DNA of 64,000 nt from Vibrio sp. qd031 (GTDB lineage: Bacteria; Pseudomonadota; Gammaproteobacteria; Enterobacterales; Vibrionaceae): assembly GCF_002100145.1 (NCBI RefSeq), contig NZ_JXQD01000001.1, forward strand, positions 62,001-126,000. Reading direction: 5' to 3'. Under the pieces are notes generated by a model that was not told the DNA's origin, did not search any database, and saw only the letters and a program-made list of their open reading frames with translations. Every line of letters begins with the position of its first letter. The stretch's first letter is position 1. A program made the position numbers and the translations under genes. Shown here piece by piece: positions 34,479 through 43,464 of this stretch.

Positions 34479-35156
34479 ATGCACCCTTGGATTGAACATG
34501 TTCATTTAGCACTTATTCCACTTGCAAACGAGAAGGACGCCAAATATATGAAGGCGTACCTTCGGGGGCAGTTCGAATTCTATGGAATAAAATCGGGCCC
34601 ACGCAGGGAGGCTCTAAAACCACTTTTCTCAAAGAAGAGGTTTCCAGGTGCAGTCGAAATCCCTGAACTCGTTGATGAACTATGGTCGAAACCGCAGCGT
34701 GAGTATCAAATGGTGGCAGTGGATATGCTGATCAAGAGTAAAACCCAACTGCCCGTGGAAGTGCTGTCGAGTGTGGAGCGCTGGATAACAACTAAATCAT
34801 GGTGGGATACCGTCGACATGTTGGCAACGCATGTGGTTGGCTCATTATTCAACCGCTATCCCGAACAAACCGCTCAATATATTTCAAAGTGGCGACGGTC
34901 TGAGAATATCTGGTTACGCCGAACGGCGCTGCTGTATCAACTAAAGTATAAAACCGACACCGATGTTGAGATGCTCAGTGCAATCATTTTAGAAAACCGC
35001 AGTGACAGCGAGTTTTTCATTCAAAAAGCGATCGGCTGGATGTTAAGAGAGTATTCAAAAACCGATGCTAACTGGGTAGTGAGCTTTATTGAACAACACT
35101 CAATCGAAGGGCTCGCCAAACGCGAAGGGTTGAAATGGCTACACAGAAAAGGTTGA
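34479..35156 (+). CDS. DNA alkylation repair protein, AlkD-like
   Basis: 225 aa of HEAT-like helical repeats. The AlkD family regions are seen: YLRGQFEFYGIKSGPRREAL, EYQMVAVDML, KSWWDTVDMLA (Trp/Asp region of the active site), IWLRRTALLYQLK and FFIQKAIGWMLREYSK. AlkD enzymes excise N3- and N7-alkylpurines without base flipping, using Trp and Asp residues near these positions. It is cytoplasmic and the length is normal. It is followed 57 bp later by a DUF393 gene, possibly co-transcribed. Confidence 0.9.
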   Translation: MHPWIEHVHLALIPLANEKDAKYMKAYLRGQFEFYGIKSGPRREALKPLFSKKRFPGAVEIPELVDELWSKPQREYQMVAVDMLIKSKTQLPVEVLSSVERWITTKSWWDTVDMLATHVVGSLFNRYPEQTAQYISKWRRSENIWLRRTALLYQLKYKTDTDVEMLSAIILENRSDSEFFIQKAIGWMLREYSKTDANWVVSFIEQHSIEGLAKREGLKWLHRKG

Positions 35157-35213
35157 TCGCTCAAAGCCTTCAATGCGTATCTAAGATTAACCTTCTCACA
35201 AAGAGTAAACACT

Positions 35214-35591
35214 ATGATTGAGCTAACGCTTTTTTATGACGGGACTTGCCCATTGTGTGCGAGAGAAATGAGCTCGCTAGAAAAGCACGACAAACGTCGT
35301 CAGATTAAAAGTGTCGATATCAATAGTGAAGAATTCATGCGCTATCCCAACGTGAACTACGAGAAAGCTAATGAGATTTTGCACGCCTATGATAGCCAGG
35401 GTCAATTGCTGCTTGGATTAGATGCGGCACATAAAGCCTGGTCCCTGTTAGGGCGTGGGTGGTTATACGCCCCGTTACGTTGGCCCATCGTTAAGCCCGC
35501 CGCAGACAAAGCTTACGTCTTATTTGCGCGCCATCGATATCGCATTTCGAAGTGGTTAACTGGGGCCGAAAAATGCAACTGCGGTCGTTAG
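35214..35591 (+). CDS. DUF393 (DCC family) thiol-disulfide oxidoreductase-like protein
   Basis: 125 aa. The domain starts FYDGTCPLCAREM, where the CxxC motif defines the DCC family. LDAAHKAWSLLGRGWLYAPL is the conserved middle segment. It ends in KCNCGR, a second Cys pair. Members are small thioredoxin-like proteins of unclear substrate. ATG 35214 is placed after a purine-rich AAAGAG. The cytoplasmic location is inferred from the absence of a signal peptide. Confidence 0.88.
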   Translation: MIELTLFYDGTCPLCAREMSSLEKHDKRRQIKSVDINSEEFMRYPNVNYEKANEILHAYDSQGQLLLGLDAAHKAWSLLGRGWLYAPLRWPIVKPAADKAYVLFARHRYRISKWLTGAEKCNCGR

Positions 35592-35683
35592 CCTAGATAC
35601 AGGCTTGGCATCACTTATGAATGGTCAACGCTGTTAGGTTGAGCCTAGTTACTGAGCTTGGTTATTCAGGTTAGTAAGGGGTA

Positions 35684-36136
35684 CTACTCATTGAGGTTAT
35701 TGGTCCAAATCATTAAGTGATAAGGCACTTCATTGTCATGGTGCGTGGATGACAATTCAAATTGGTGATGACGATAAAATTCAATCGCTGAGGTATTGTT
35801 TACCATACACTTCAAGCGTAGTTTTTTGTGGTCAAGCTTCAACTCTCGAATCAGCATCGAGCCAACCCCCTGGCCTAAGTAATCGGGAGAGATATATAGG
35901 TGATGGATAAACCGCTCAGGAAGCCACAGCGATGAAAACCCAATGACTTTAGAGCCTTTCACAGCCACGCGTATCCTTTCTTCCTTGGTATCGTTAGCGA
36001 AATCTCGCAGTGAAAATGTTTGTGTATCAAGCCAGTTGAATGCTTTGGTGCGACACTCCAAGTATAAGTGCTGCAATTCTTGGGTCATTGCAGGGGTAAA
36101 ATCAGTGATATAACAGCCATCATCGCGTCTTTTCAT
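35684..36136 (-). CDS. GNAT-family N-acetyltransferase
   Basis: 150 aa. The acetyl-CoA binding loop is YLGQGVGSMLIREL and the following strand is LKCMVNNTSAIEFYRHHQF, both typical of GNAT folds. LYISPDYLG forms the core strand. The substrate cannot be told. It is read convergently towards the DUF393 gene. Confidence 0.88.
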   Translation of the reverse strand: MKRRDDGCYITDFTPAMTQELQHLYLECRTKAFNWLDTQTFSLRDFANDTKEERIRVAVKGSKVIGFSSLWLPERFIHHLYISPDYLGQGVGSMLIRELKLDHKKLRLKCMVNNTSAIEFYRHHQFELSSTHHDNEVPYHLMIWTNNLNE

Positions 36137-36196
36137 TAACTTAATTTTCCTCTAAACATCGCCTTGGTTGTCGCTCATTCTGTCGACGTGATTAGG

Positions 36197-36625
36197 CTAT
36201 TTGATTTGCATGAGTTTAAGGTAGGAGTGTAGTCGTCCATTTTTGCGTTCTATGGCCGAATGAATATTAACGTCACTGTTACCCACAACATCAAATTGAT
36301 ACTGGTTTTCGCCTTTCATTATTTGCACAGACAGAATCCCATGTTCAAGAGTCCAATTTCCTTGAGTGTGAAAGCGATCGAACAGACGAAATTCATCGAC
36401 GCGCCCATCCGGATTAAACGAGAGCTCTGTGATGTATCCTGCGGTGCAAGTTTTCACCCATTGACCACTAATAACATCCTCTGTTGTTAACGCTCGCTTG
36501 TTGCCATGCCATGTTTGAAACGGAACAGTTGCCTTGACGGCTAACTTTACGTCAATCACATCACTAAGCTGTTTGTTACCCGTTTCATAGCTAAAAAGTT
36601 CGATAAGTGTGGTATCGCTGTGCAT
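36197..36625 (-). CDS. Hypothetical protein
   Basis: 142 aa, not recognised. It has no signal peptide, TM helix or Cys-rich motif. The C-terminal half alternates strand-like stretches (AGYITELSFNPDGRVDEF, GNWTLEHGILSVQIM) that suggest a small beta-barrel or lipocalin-like fold. It lies 60 bp upstream of the GNAT gene on the same strand, possibly in one transcript. Base composition is ordinary. Confidence 0.7.
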   Translation of the reverse strand: MHSDTTLIELFSYETGNKQLSDVIDVKLAVKATVPFQTWHGNKRALTTEDVISGQWVKTCTAGYITELSFNPDGRVDEFRLFDRFHTQGNWTLEHGILSVQIMKGENQYQFDVVGNSDVNIHSAIERKNGRLHSYLKLMQIK

Positions 36626-36891
36626 GTTGTATACCTATAGTGTTATCGCGACGGCGTAGTGCTTAATGTCCGGTTCCTTTGCCTGTTGGTCAACAAAACT
36701 GCGCTACTTTTGAGTGATTACCCGTTTTAACGCCTTTGGGCAGTTCTTTGTTAACCGATGACAACTGTGTAAGCTGCTAATTTTATTAACGTTAGTGCGT
36801 AATAACCGTAGGGTACATGATCTAACTCTGTTTTATCGACACCCGATGCGTATAATCGCCGCCTATCTTTGTTATTTGTGATGAGTTCAGT

Positions 36892-37224
36892 ATGTCAAAA
36901 ATGTTTTTTAAAGGCCGTATCGAGACGCGCCAAAACCACGTGATGTCAGGCTACAATGTCGACCGTGAAGTCAAAGCAGGTACCGAGCTTGCACCTCTCT
37001 CACTCACAGTAAACACGTTAGAGCGTAAAGCTGAGCTTGAAGCTATTGTGGCTGAGCAGCAATTAGTGGCTGAGATTATTGTTGATTCAGATGCACAGGA
37101 AAATACCACAGAGCTTGACGTGATTTTAAACAAGCCCAAAACAATGGTATTTGAGAAAACTCCTAACCGGAACGATCCATGCAGCTGTGGCAGTGGGAAA
37201 AAATTCAAGAAGTGCTGCGGTTAA
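36892..37224 (+). CDS. SEC-C motif protein, PBPRA1643 family
   Basis: 110 aa. The C-terminus is a zinc-binding SEC-C motif ([17 protein letters not shown]). The N-terminal part ([22 protein letters not shown]) is the conserved start of a family known mainly from Vibrio and Photobacterium. It is predicted to be cytoplasmic and to bind zinc, with a possible link to SecA-like or ribosome-associated functions. The function is unknown. Confidence 0.88.
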   Translation: MSKMFFKGRIETRQNHVMSGYNVDREVKAGTELAPLSLTVNTLERKAELEAIVAEQQLVAEIIVDSDAQENTTELDVILNKPKTMVFEKTPNRNDPCSCGSGKKFKKCCG

Positions 37225-37268
37225 GCAGCGTCGAGATTTGATATACCTACTCAATAATGCGTAGAAAA

Positions 37269-37324
37269 TCCGCTATTGGACGACCAGTTATTAGACCATT
37301 ACTAGTCGAACCTCTGATAGCGGA
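37269..37324. repeat. Imperfect 56-bp inverted repeat
   Basis: TCCGCTAT (37269-37276) pairs with ATAGCGGA (37317-37324), and CGACCAGT (37281-37288) pairs with ACTAGTCG (37301-37308) with one mismatch. It lies in a 199-bp gap between convergent genes. It may be a structured RNA end or a small mobile-repeat remnant. Confidence 0.45.
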
Positions 37325-37423
37325 GTTTATAGAGATTACGCACATTCGCCTTGTTTATACACAAACCAGGCAATGTAAATACAGTTTTAGGTAGTCTCAC
37401 AGAAATTATCTGTTTTGAAACCA

Positions 37424-38014
37424 TTATGGCGTCTGTTTAAAAACGTCATCTAAGTGTGATTTATAGCGTTCAAAATCGCCGTCAATAGCAGGGTTCTTTA
37501 AGACGTCATTGCACATAAAGGTTTTCATAGCCGACATCCCTAAAAATTGATGCGCTTTATGAAAAGCTAAATAGACACCGTCGACACCCGCACCCTCAAA
37601 AAATTGAGACGGATCTTCAAACGCTTCTAGTGGTGCATTCCATGTTACGGACAACATGTATTGCTTGTCTTGTATCAACCCACCTGCACCGTAATTTTTA
37701 TTACTATCACTTCTTGTTCGACCGTCGCTTTGATACAAACGTCCATGGCCAGCGGTAAGCACTTCGTCAATGTATTTTTTGACGATCCAAGGCGGGCCCA
37801 TCCACCAGGCAGGAGATTGATGAATCACCACGTCTGCCCATTGCCATTTATCAAGTTCTGCTTCTATATCATAATCTTGCGCAATGTGAGTGACTTTAAC
37901 TTTATGCCCTAAACTCCTCAAGTGCTCCTCTGCGAGGTGCGTCATAGCGAGGTTTAAATTGCCTTCTGCGCTCGCGTAGCGCTTGCCACCATTTAGGATT
38001 AATACGTTATTCAT
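37424..38014 (-). CDS. mdaB: NAD(P)H quinone oxidoreductase, MdaB-like flavoprotein
   Basis: 196 aa flavodoxin-like fold. Family features are LILNGGKRYASAEGNLN (phosphate-binding loop), WADVVIHQSPAWWMGPPWI, YGAGGLIQDKQYMLSVTWN and FHKAHQFLGM. MdaB reduces quinones by two electrons with FAD and NADPH, which protects against oxidative stress. It is cytoplasmic and of normal length. It is downstream of the GH2 gene on the same strand, across a hairpin. Confidence 0.88.
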   Translation of the reverse strand: MNNVLILNGGKRYASAEGNLNLAMTHLAEEHLRSLGHKVKVTHIAQDYDIEAELDKWQWADVVIHQSPAWWMGPPWIVKKYIDEVLTAGHGRLYQSDGRTRSDSNKNYGAGGLIQDKQYMLSVTWNAPLEAFEDPSQFFEGAGVDGVYLAFHKAHQFLGMSAMKTFMCNDVLKNPAIDGDFERYKSHLDDVFKQTP

Positions 38015-38054
38015 CTCTTAACTCGTTCAGTTGTATCGGTTTATGGTTTTGGTT

Positions 38055-38100
38055 ACACCACTTGGCTTTACCAAGAGCTAGATATAGAGCTAAGTGGTGT
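38055..38100. terminator. Hairpin between GH2 and mdaB-like genes
   Basis: 38055-38067 pairs with 38088-38100 (nine perfect pairs, one G-U, then three more), loop about 20 nt. There is no clear T-run, so it may be a weak terminator at the left end of the agar locus. Confidence 0.5.
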
Positions 38101-38110
38101 AGTGTTACCG

Positions 38111-40612
38111 CTATGAAAGTTGACGCGTCCTTTCGATGACATTGCTATTCTCTGGGTTGGACAAGACACCGTTGACACTGAGCGTGGCTGATTGCTTTTC
38201 GAGTACAACAAGCGCAAGTGCTTGCCCATTGTGGGTTGTAATGGTGTTGCTTTGGTAGGGCTGTAAGCTGTCCTTAGCACCGTTGTCGACACCTAAGAGC
38301 CTGCCACCTTCAATCTCGATGCGGTAAGTCACCTGTTGATGACGAACGACTCTTTGTTGACTGTCTATATTTTTCAAAATGATATGTCGATATGCACCGT
38401 CTTGGTCGCTAAACTCTACGTTTATTTCTACGTCACTTGGTGAGTCAGCCGAGGTCAACGAACACGAACAAGCGCGGCGTTTATCAGACTCGATATCGTC
38501 AAGATCGCTTTCGATGGCCGTGAGTGTGCCGTGTGAAAACGGAATGGCCCAACGGAGTATGCGATCGGGGTGTTCTGATAGAATCCGCTTGCCCATAGAC
38601 TGCCCATTAAGTTGAAGCTCTACGGCTGGGCAGTTGGTATACACTTCAACAACCACCATCTGCTGCTCTTCATAGTTCCAATGCTGGTTTCGTTGTGGCC
38701 ACGTCCAGAGCTTTTGTTGCCATGCGTCTGGGTCAGCCTCGTAGGCGGCGTTATCCTCTGGTGCAATAACTAGGTCAGTGCTGTCCGCAGACTGCGTGAA
38801 CATGGTTAATACGGGCTCGTCACACCACAATGATTTAAACATGGCATGTGACGGCTTTTCGAACCCAGCGGCGTCTAACAGTCCACTGTCGGTGGTGCGA
38901 GTTGGCCATTGGCCATGAGATTCGCCCATGTAGTTAATCCCAGTCCAAAGAAATATACCGGCGATGTGTGGGCGTTCTATTGCGGCTTTCCACTCATGCC
39001 ACTGCCCCAGGTTTTCGTTACCAATTATTGGCAGATTAGGGTAGTGCTGGTGGCCATAATCGTAGACCACGCGTCGATAGCTAAACCCAATCACATCTAG
39101 CGCATCCGCATAACCAGATAGGTAACTGGCAGACGGCAAAATACAATTCGCGGTTACGGGGCGAGAGGTGTCTAATTGCTTGACCCAACCACTAAGCATT
39201 TTTGCCGTGTTGCCTATATCGTGTTGCTGACGAGGCAACTCTTTGAGATGTTGGCTGATTTGCTCGGGCGAGTGGGGCGGTAAGTTCCAAAAATAATTGC
39301 CGTCCCAACTGGCGTCAAAAAATCCAGTCGCCGCCACGTTTCTTGGGTACGTCCACTCAATCTCGTTACCAATGCTCCACATGAATATGCAAGGGTGGTT
39401 AACTCTGCTGCGAAGGGTGTTTTTTAGGTCGGACTCAGCATATTGATGAAAGTGCTGCGTGTACCCACGAGAGTAAAAATCTTCGTGTTGTTCGCCCATG
39501 TTGAGGCGCTTATCTTTAGGGTAATCCCACTCGTCGAAAAATTCATCTTGAACTAATAACCCCAACTCGTCGCATAGCGTTAAGAAAGCCAATGAAGCGG
39601 GATTGTGGGCGCTACGAATAGCGTTGACACCAGCTTGTTTGAGTTTTAACAAGCGGCGCCTCCAAACTGCGTCTGGCACGGCAGCGCCGACCAAGCCCCC
39701 ATCATGATGTAGGCAGACGCCTTTAATCTTGGTTGGCTGATCGTTTAAAAAAAATCCATTGTTGGGATCAAACCGAATGGTTCTAAATCCAAATGGCTGG
39801 GTATCTTCGTCAACACAGACTTGTTGGCCGTTCTCGTCGGTTACGATCAGTTGTGTAAGTACCTGATATCGATTTGGTGAATCAAGAGACCAAAGCTTAG
39901 GGTTTTGCAGCAAAAACTCAAAAGAAATCGGTTGAGAGTGCTTAATGCAGTCAAAATCAAACTCAGAAGCAGTATGTAAATGACAGGCAACGGGTTTGTC
40001 CATGTTAGCTTGGCAATCAAAAAATGAGGTCTTTATCTGCAGCGTTTGTTGTGTAGCAGACTCGAGATATCGCGGAAGGTTAACCGAAAGTGATTGAGTG
40101 ATCGTGGCTGACTCGCGTGAAATGCGATCTGCAGTAAGCTGATTCCCCCAAATGTCGATATGAGTAGCGTTAACAATAAACATGTTCACTGCGCGATAAA
40201 TACCAGAGCCGGTGTACCAACGACTATCGATATATCGTCTTCTGTCGACCTTTACTATCAGCTCGTTACTGGAATCGAGATGGTCCGTGATGTCAATTTT
40301 TAACGGTGAATATCCATAAGGATGACGGGCCAATAACTGCCCGTTGAGACGCAGCTCGCTGTTGTTATATATCCCATCAAAAACAATGAATACTCGCTGG
40401 TTAGGTTTGAGAGTAGGTGCTGAAAAGCGTTTCCGATACCAACCCATGCCGCCAGGTAAATAGCCCGTTGCACCGTCTAGCGCTTCATCGAAAGGATGCT
40501 CTACACTCCAGTCGTGAGGAATAGAAACTGAGCGCCATAGCGGGCTTTGCGGCAGGTGATCAGAGAGTTGAAACTCCCAGCCGGGAGTAAAGTCTATAAT
40601 TTGACGAGGCAT
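38111..40612 (-). CDS. GH2 beta-galactosidase, probable agarolytic beta-galactosidase
   Basis: 833 aa without signal peptide. GH2 order: sugar-binding domain (residues 45-170, GGMGWYRKRFSAP, FDGIYNNSELRLNG), immunoglobulin-like domain (180-290), TIM barrel (295-600) and C-terminal beta domains. The acid/base Glu is in FMWSIGNEIEW and the likely nucleophile in PIIGNENLGQW. HHDGGLVGAAVPDAVW is the usual barrel entry. In Vibrio sp. EJY3 a GH2 of this kind removes the non-reducing galactose from odd-numbered agaro-oligosaccharides that GH117 and GH50 cannot finish. Position next to the GH117 gene supports the same role. AGGA lies 8 nt before ATG. Confidence 0.88.
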   Translation of the reverse strand: MPRQIIDFTPGWEFQLSDHLPQSPLWRSVSIPHDWSVEHPFDEALDGATGYLPGGMGWYRKRFSAPTLKPNQRVFIVFDGIYNNSELRLNGQLLARHPYGYSPLKIDITDHLDSSNELIVKVDRRRYIDSRWYTGSGIYRAVNMFIVNATHIDIWGNQLTADRISRESATITQSLSVNLPRYLESATQQTLQIKTSFFDCQANMDKPVACHLHTASEFDFDCIKHSQPISFEFLLQNPKLWSLDSPNRYQVLTQLIVTDENGQQVCVDEDTQPFGFRTIRFDPNNGFFLNDQPTKIKGVCLHHDGGLVGAAVPDAVWRRRLLKLKQAGVNAIRSAHNPASLAFLTLCDELGLLVQDEFFDEWDYPKDKRLNMGEQHEDFYSRGYTQHFHQYAESDLKNTLRSRVNHPCIFMWSIGNEIEWTYPRNVAATGFFDASWDGNYFWNLPPHSPEQISQHLKELPRQQHDIGNTAKMLSGWVKQLDTSRPVTANCILPSASYLSGYADALDVIGFSYRRVVYDYGHQHYPNLPIIGNENLGQWHEWKAAIERPHIAGIFLWTGINYMGESHGQWPTRTTDSGLLDAAGFEKPSHAMFKSLWCDEPVLTMFTQSADSTDLVIAPEDNAAYEADPDAWQQKLWTWPQRNQHWNYEEQQMVVVEVYTNCPAVELQLNGQSMGKRILSEHPDRILRWAIPFSHGTLTAIESDLDDIESDKRRACSCSLTSADSPSDVEINVEFSDQDGAYRHIILKNIDSQQRVVRHQQVTYRIEIEGGRLLGVDNGAKDSLQPYQSNTITTHNGQALALVVLEKQSATLSVNGVLSNPENSNVIERTRQLS

Positions 40613-40623
40613 AGATGGGTCCT

Positions 40624-40650
40624 AAAAAAGGCTTCCAATAGGAAACCTTT
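40624..40650 (-). terminator. Terminator between the GH117 and GH2 genes
   Basis: On the minus strand AAAGGTTTCC and GGAAGCCTTT form a stem with one mismatch around TATT, followed by a T-run. It would reduce read-through from the GH117 gene into the GH2 gene. Confidence 0.75.
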
Positions 40651-40679
40651 ATGCAGTTAATAACGTATCGCGAGGCGGC

Positions 40680-41756
40680 CTAGTTGCTGTTTTGAAAAGT
40701 ACCAGCGTCTAACACTTGTCGTTTAATGGTGTAACGACAGATGTAGTTCCAGTTCCAACTTGGATCGTATTTGTGGCATATACCCCAGTTCAAACCAGGG
40801 TTTTGGAAAGTCCCTTCCTGTGCATCACGGAATATTCCGAGCGCTTCTGGAGCGCCTTTAATATGAGACATAATCTCAAAGTTGATGCCGTCAGCAGCCC
40901 ATTGAATGGTGTTTTTTTCTGGTCCATCAGTGGTAATCAGTGACGCTATGCCACCATTTTGATGCCAAACCGCGACTTCGTGGCCAGAGTTAGAGATAGG
41001 GTTGTAGTCCGATTTGATGTAAGGCCCCAAAACATTATCAGCGATAGCGACACCATGCTTAATTTCGCGCCCACCCATATTCATCTCTTCACCCATGGTT
41101 TCCCCTTTGTAGTAAAGGAAGAACTGGCCGTTAAAGAACATCAAACAAGGATCGTGGACTTTGTGGCTATCGAAGCTGCCTTTGGACTTAACATGAAAAC
41201 GGTTGTCTTCCTCACCCAACCATTCACCGTCCTTTGAGGGACTTAGAATAGGGGCATCCGACTTGTTCCATGGCCCGTATGGAGAGTCTGCCCATGCGAT
41301 GGCGATTTCTTCGTACTGACGATTGGTATAAGGCGTTTGAACGGTTTGATACACCAGATAGTACTTACCATCGTGAGCAAGAATTTCTGGTGTGAACACA
41401 GCGCGGTCATCGAAGCGTCCAGATTCACCGGCCTGAATGGCTGGGCCTTGCTCTTTCCATTCTATTGCGTCTTTGGAGGTGGCATGCCACACCTCGGTTT
41501 TATCCCATGGAAAAACCTTATCGTTTATATCGCCAGTAAATCCTTTGGTTTCACCTTCCCCTTTTGTGTACCAGCAGTGGTATAGATCGTCGACTTTTAT
41601 GACCGCTGTTGGGTCACGACGGATCACACCTTCTTCATAGGCGAAGTCGCCAGTCAATTCGTGAACGTCAAATTCTATCATCCATTCTGGGCCACGTTGA
41701 TCGTAGCCACGCTCAAGAGCGCGACGGGATGCTGCGCTGAGTTTTTTAGATTCCAT
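40680..41756 (-). CDS. GH117 alpha-1,3-(3,6-anhydro)-L-galactosidase (neoagarobiose hydrolase)
   Basis: 358 aa from ATG 41756; an in-frame TTG at 41774 is possible but less likely. The N-terminus holds the GH117 domain-swap motif SxAxxR ([11 protein letters not shown]). The five-bladed propeller follows, with [40 protein letters not shown] and GHEVAVWH, a region that in characterised GH117 enzymes contributes the general acid His and a Glu. It splits neoagarobiose to galactose and AHG in the cytoplasm; there is no signal peptide. It is divergent from the LamB-like porin, with agar-type operators between them. Confidence 0.93.
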   Translation of the reverse strand: MESKKLSAASRRALERGYDQRGPEWMIEFDVHELTGDFAYEEGVIRRDPTAVIKVDDLYHCWYTKGEGETKGFTGDINDKVFPWDKTEVWHATSKDAIEWKEQGPAIQAGESGRFDDRAVFTPEILAHDGKYYLVYQTVQTPYTNRQYEEIAIAWADSPYGPWNKSDAPILSPSKDGEWLGEEDNRFHVKSKGSFDSHKVHDPCLMFFNGQFFLYYKGETMGEEMNMGGREIKHGVAIADNVLGPYIKSDYNPISNSGHEVAVWHQNGGIASLITTDGPEKNTIQWAADGINFEIMSHIKGAPEALGIFRDAQEGTFQNPGLNWGICHKYDPSWNWNYICRYTIKRQVLDAGTFQNSN

Positions 41757-41793
41757 GTGAGTCTCGGGTTTCAAATAATATTAATTAACGACA

Positions 41794-41805
41794 AAGGTAA
41801 ACCAA
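41794..41805. promoter_or_regulatory. UxuR/ExuR-type operator near the GH117 start
   Basis: AAGGTAAACCAA (8/10), 38 bp upstream of ATG 41756. Further partial sites are TTGGTGAATTAA (41878-41889) and ATTGTCAACCAT (42003-42014); the last shares the 12-mer CATTGTCAACCA with 22869-22880. Confidence 0.5.
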
Positions 41806-41820
41806 TTTGTCTAATTTCTC

Positions 41821-41836
41821 AGTGACACAGGTCATA
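41821..41836. promoter_or_regulatory. CRP-like site between GH117 and porin genes
   Basis: AGTGACACAGGTCATA matches TGTGA-N6-TCACA at 8 of 10 positions. Confidence 0.4.
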
Positions 41837-42086
41837 ATCCACTAAAAATTCTATGGAACAGTGATGGAACACACAATTTGGTGAATTAATCGTGCGACAG
41901 AAGCAGTATGCAACTGATGGCTTTATCTGTATTAAGATGTTGTTTTTTATAGTTTTATTGGAATGGATGCTTTGTTGTTACGTATGGTCTAATTTGATTT
42001 GCATTGTCAACCATGAACGGAAATTGATAAACCTGTCACGTAAATTTAACGTTAACCACTCTAGATTTATCAACGAATCAGCATTA

Positions 42087-42098
42087 TTGGTTTACCAA
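42087..42098. promoter_or_regulatory. Perfect UxuR/ExuR-type operator before the porin gene
   Basis: TTGGTTTACCAA matches the palindrome at all 10 defined positions. It lies 37 bp before the porin ATG, in position to repress the porin-agarase operon. Confidence 0.78.
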
Positions 42099-42135
42099 AA
42101 AGAAAAATCAAAAAAATTTATAAAAGGGATGAACA

Positions 42136-43398
42136 ATGAAAAATACGTTTCGTATTTCCACTCTTTGTAGCGCAATGCTTGTTTGCTTGCCATCGTATGC
42201 AGCTATCGATGAGGGTTTTGGGTTTCATGGTTACGCGAAAGGCGGTATCGGCATTACTAACGATGCGATCCTTAATCAAGGCGCGTATGATTGGGCCAAC
42301 AACGGCATTAATATTTTTAGATTGGAAGGTAACGGCTACACCAACAGCTCCGGTGGTCGTTTAGGCAATGAAGCTAACTGGCTTGAAATGCACACCTCTT
42401 ATGGTTGGGCGCCGCAAAATGATATGACGTGGGGTGTAAAGACCAATATCGTTTACGGCAGTGCATTAGCGCTTGATGAATTGTTGGTAGAAGGCAGTGG
42501 TGTGATCCCATCAAACCCAACAGCTACCTTGTGGGCAGGTAAACGTTACTACAACCGTGTTGATGTTTTTCTTAATGATTCGCAAGCCATGTCAAATGAT
42601 GGTGCGGGCTTTGGTATGGACAATTTCGATCTAGGTTTTGCTTCCCTTCACTTAGGGGTGACGCGCAATCTATACGACGAATCACCAGACAAGGGTGAAC
42701 AAATTGCCTTTACCAGTTCCTTATCCGACATCACTGTGTCCGAAACAGGTCGTTTAGCCCTCTATGCTAACTATGGCACATTCATGGGGCCTGCGGTTGC
42801 TGACGAAAACTTTGACACGCCAGACGATGCCTTCCAACTTGCCGCAAAGGTGCGCTTTGGCGACTGGGTGAATAACGATGAGTTTTTTGTTCGTTATAGC
42901 GCTAATACCTCAGCGTCAATTACTCGTAGCTGGGAGCGACGTCCAGATCAACAAATTGGTGCATTTTGGCAAGGCAACAAAGGGATTACCGATGACTTTC
43001 GCATCTCGTACTTGTGGCAGCACGAAACTGAGATCTGGGACGGTGGCGAAGGCGCTGCTAAGAGTGTCGGTAACGTAAACGGTACAGATTTTGTGCAGTC
43101 GCATTGGAATGTATTTGTGTTGCGTAACTCTTACGCTTGGAACCAACGTACGTCTTCGGAACTTGAACTTGGTTACGAGTTTATGGACTTCAAAGGCTAC
43201 GAAACATCAGCCGACGACACTAACGCAGGCTACAAAGTCACTTTCTCTCAAAACATTCATATTGGTAGCGGCGCATGGGACCGTCCTGTGATCCGCTTCT
43301 TTGCAACCTATGTGGATGAAGACCTTCGATTTGGTTACGGCGATGCCAAACTCCAAGATGCACTCTCTTTTGGTGCTCAGTTCGAAGCTTGGTGGTAA
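42136..43398 (+). CDS. LamB-type (maltoporin family) outer-membrane sugar porin
   Basis: 420 aa. A signal peptide ends near residue 22 (LPSYA). Maltoporin landmarks are clear: FGFHGYAKGGIG at the mature N-terminus, TLWAGKRYYNRVDVFLND (WAGKRFYQRHDVHMID in E. coli LamB), DNFDLGFASLHLGVTRN, the late strand WDRPVIRFFATY and the final LSFGAQFEAWW. Such trimers let linear oligosaccharides slide through along aromatic residues. Here the substrate is presumably neoagaro-oligosaccharides. The Shine-Dalgarno AAGGGATG is good. It heads the plus-strand agarase cluster and has a perfect operator upstream. Confidence 0.92.
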   Translation: MKNTFRISTLCSAMLVCLPSYAAIDEGFGFHGYAKGGIGITNDAILNQGAYDWANNGINIFRLEGNGYTNSSGGRLGNEANWLEMHTSYGWAPQNDMTWGVKTNIVYGSALALDELLVEGSGVIPSNPTATLWAGKRYYNRVDVFLNDSQAMSNDGAGFGMDNFDLGFASLHLGVTRNLYDESPDKGEQIAFTSSLSDITVSETGRLALYANYGTFMGPAVADENFDTPDDAFQLAAKVRFGDWVNNDEFFVRYSANTSASITRSWERRPDQQIGAFWQGNKGITDDFRISYLWQHETEIWDGGEGAAKSVGNVNGTDFVQSHWNVFVLRNSYAWNQRTSSELELGYEFMDFKGYETSADDTNAGYKVTFSQNIHIGSGAWDRPVIRFFATYVDEDLRFGYGDAKLQDALSFGAQFEAWW

Positions 43399-43417
43399 AC
43401 CCTTCCTCTTTTATCTA

Positions 43418-43447
43418 GCCCTAGTAAGTTTTTGCTAGGGCGTTTTT
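43418..43447 (+). terminator. Attenuating terminator between porin and first agarase genes
   Basis: GCCCTAG (43418-43424) pairs with CTAGGGC (43435-43441), followed by GTTTTT. It ends 17 bp before the agarase ATG, so agarase expression depends on read-through or on a promoter within the porin gene. Confidence 0.75.
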
Positions 43448-43464
43448 CACAGGTGCAGTTTCCT

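Noticed and set aside
41892..42170. 92-codon plus-strand ORF upstream of the porin gene
   Set aside because: It overlaps the operators, the Shine-Dalgarno and the start of the porin gene, has no family resemblance and no ribosome site of its own.
43432..43464. TTG 43432 as the start of agarase 1
   Set aside because: It would place the start inside the terminator and put a polar stretch before the signal peptide.
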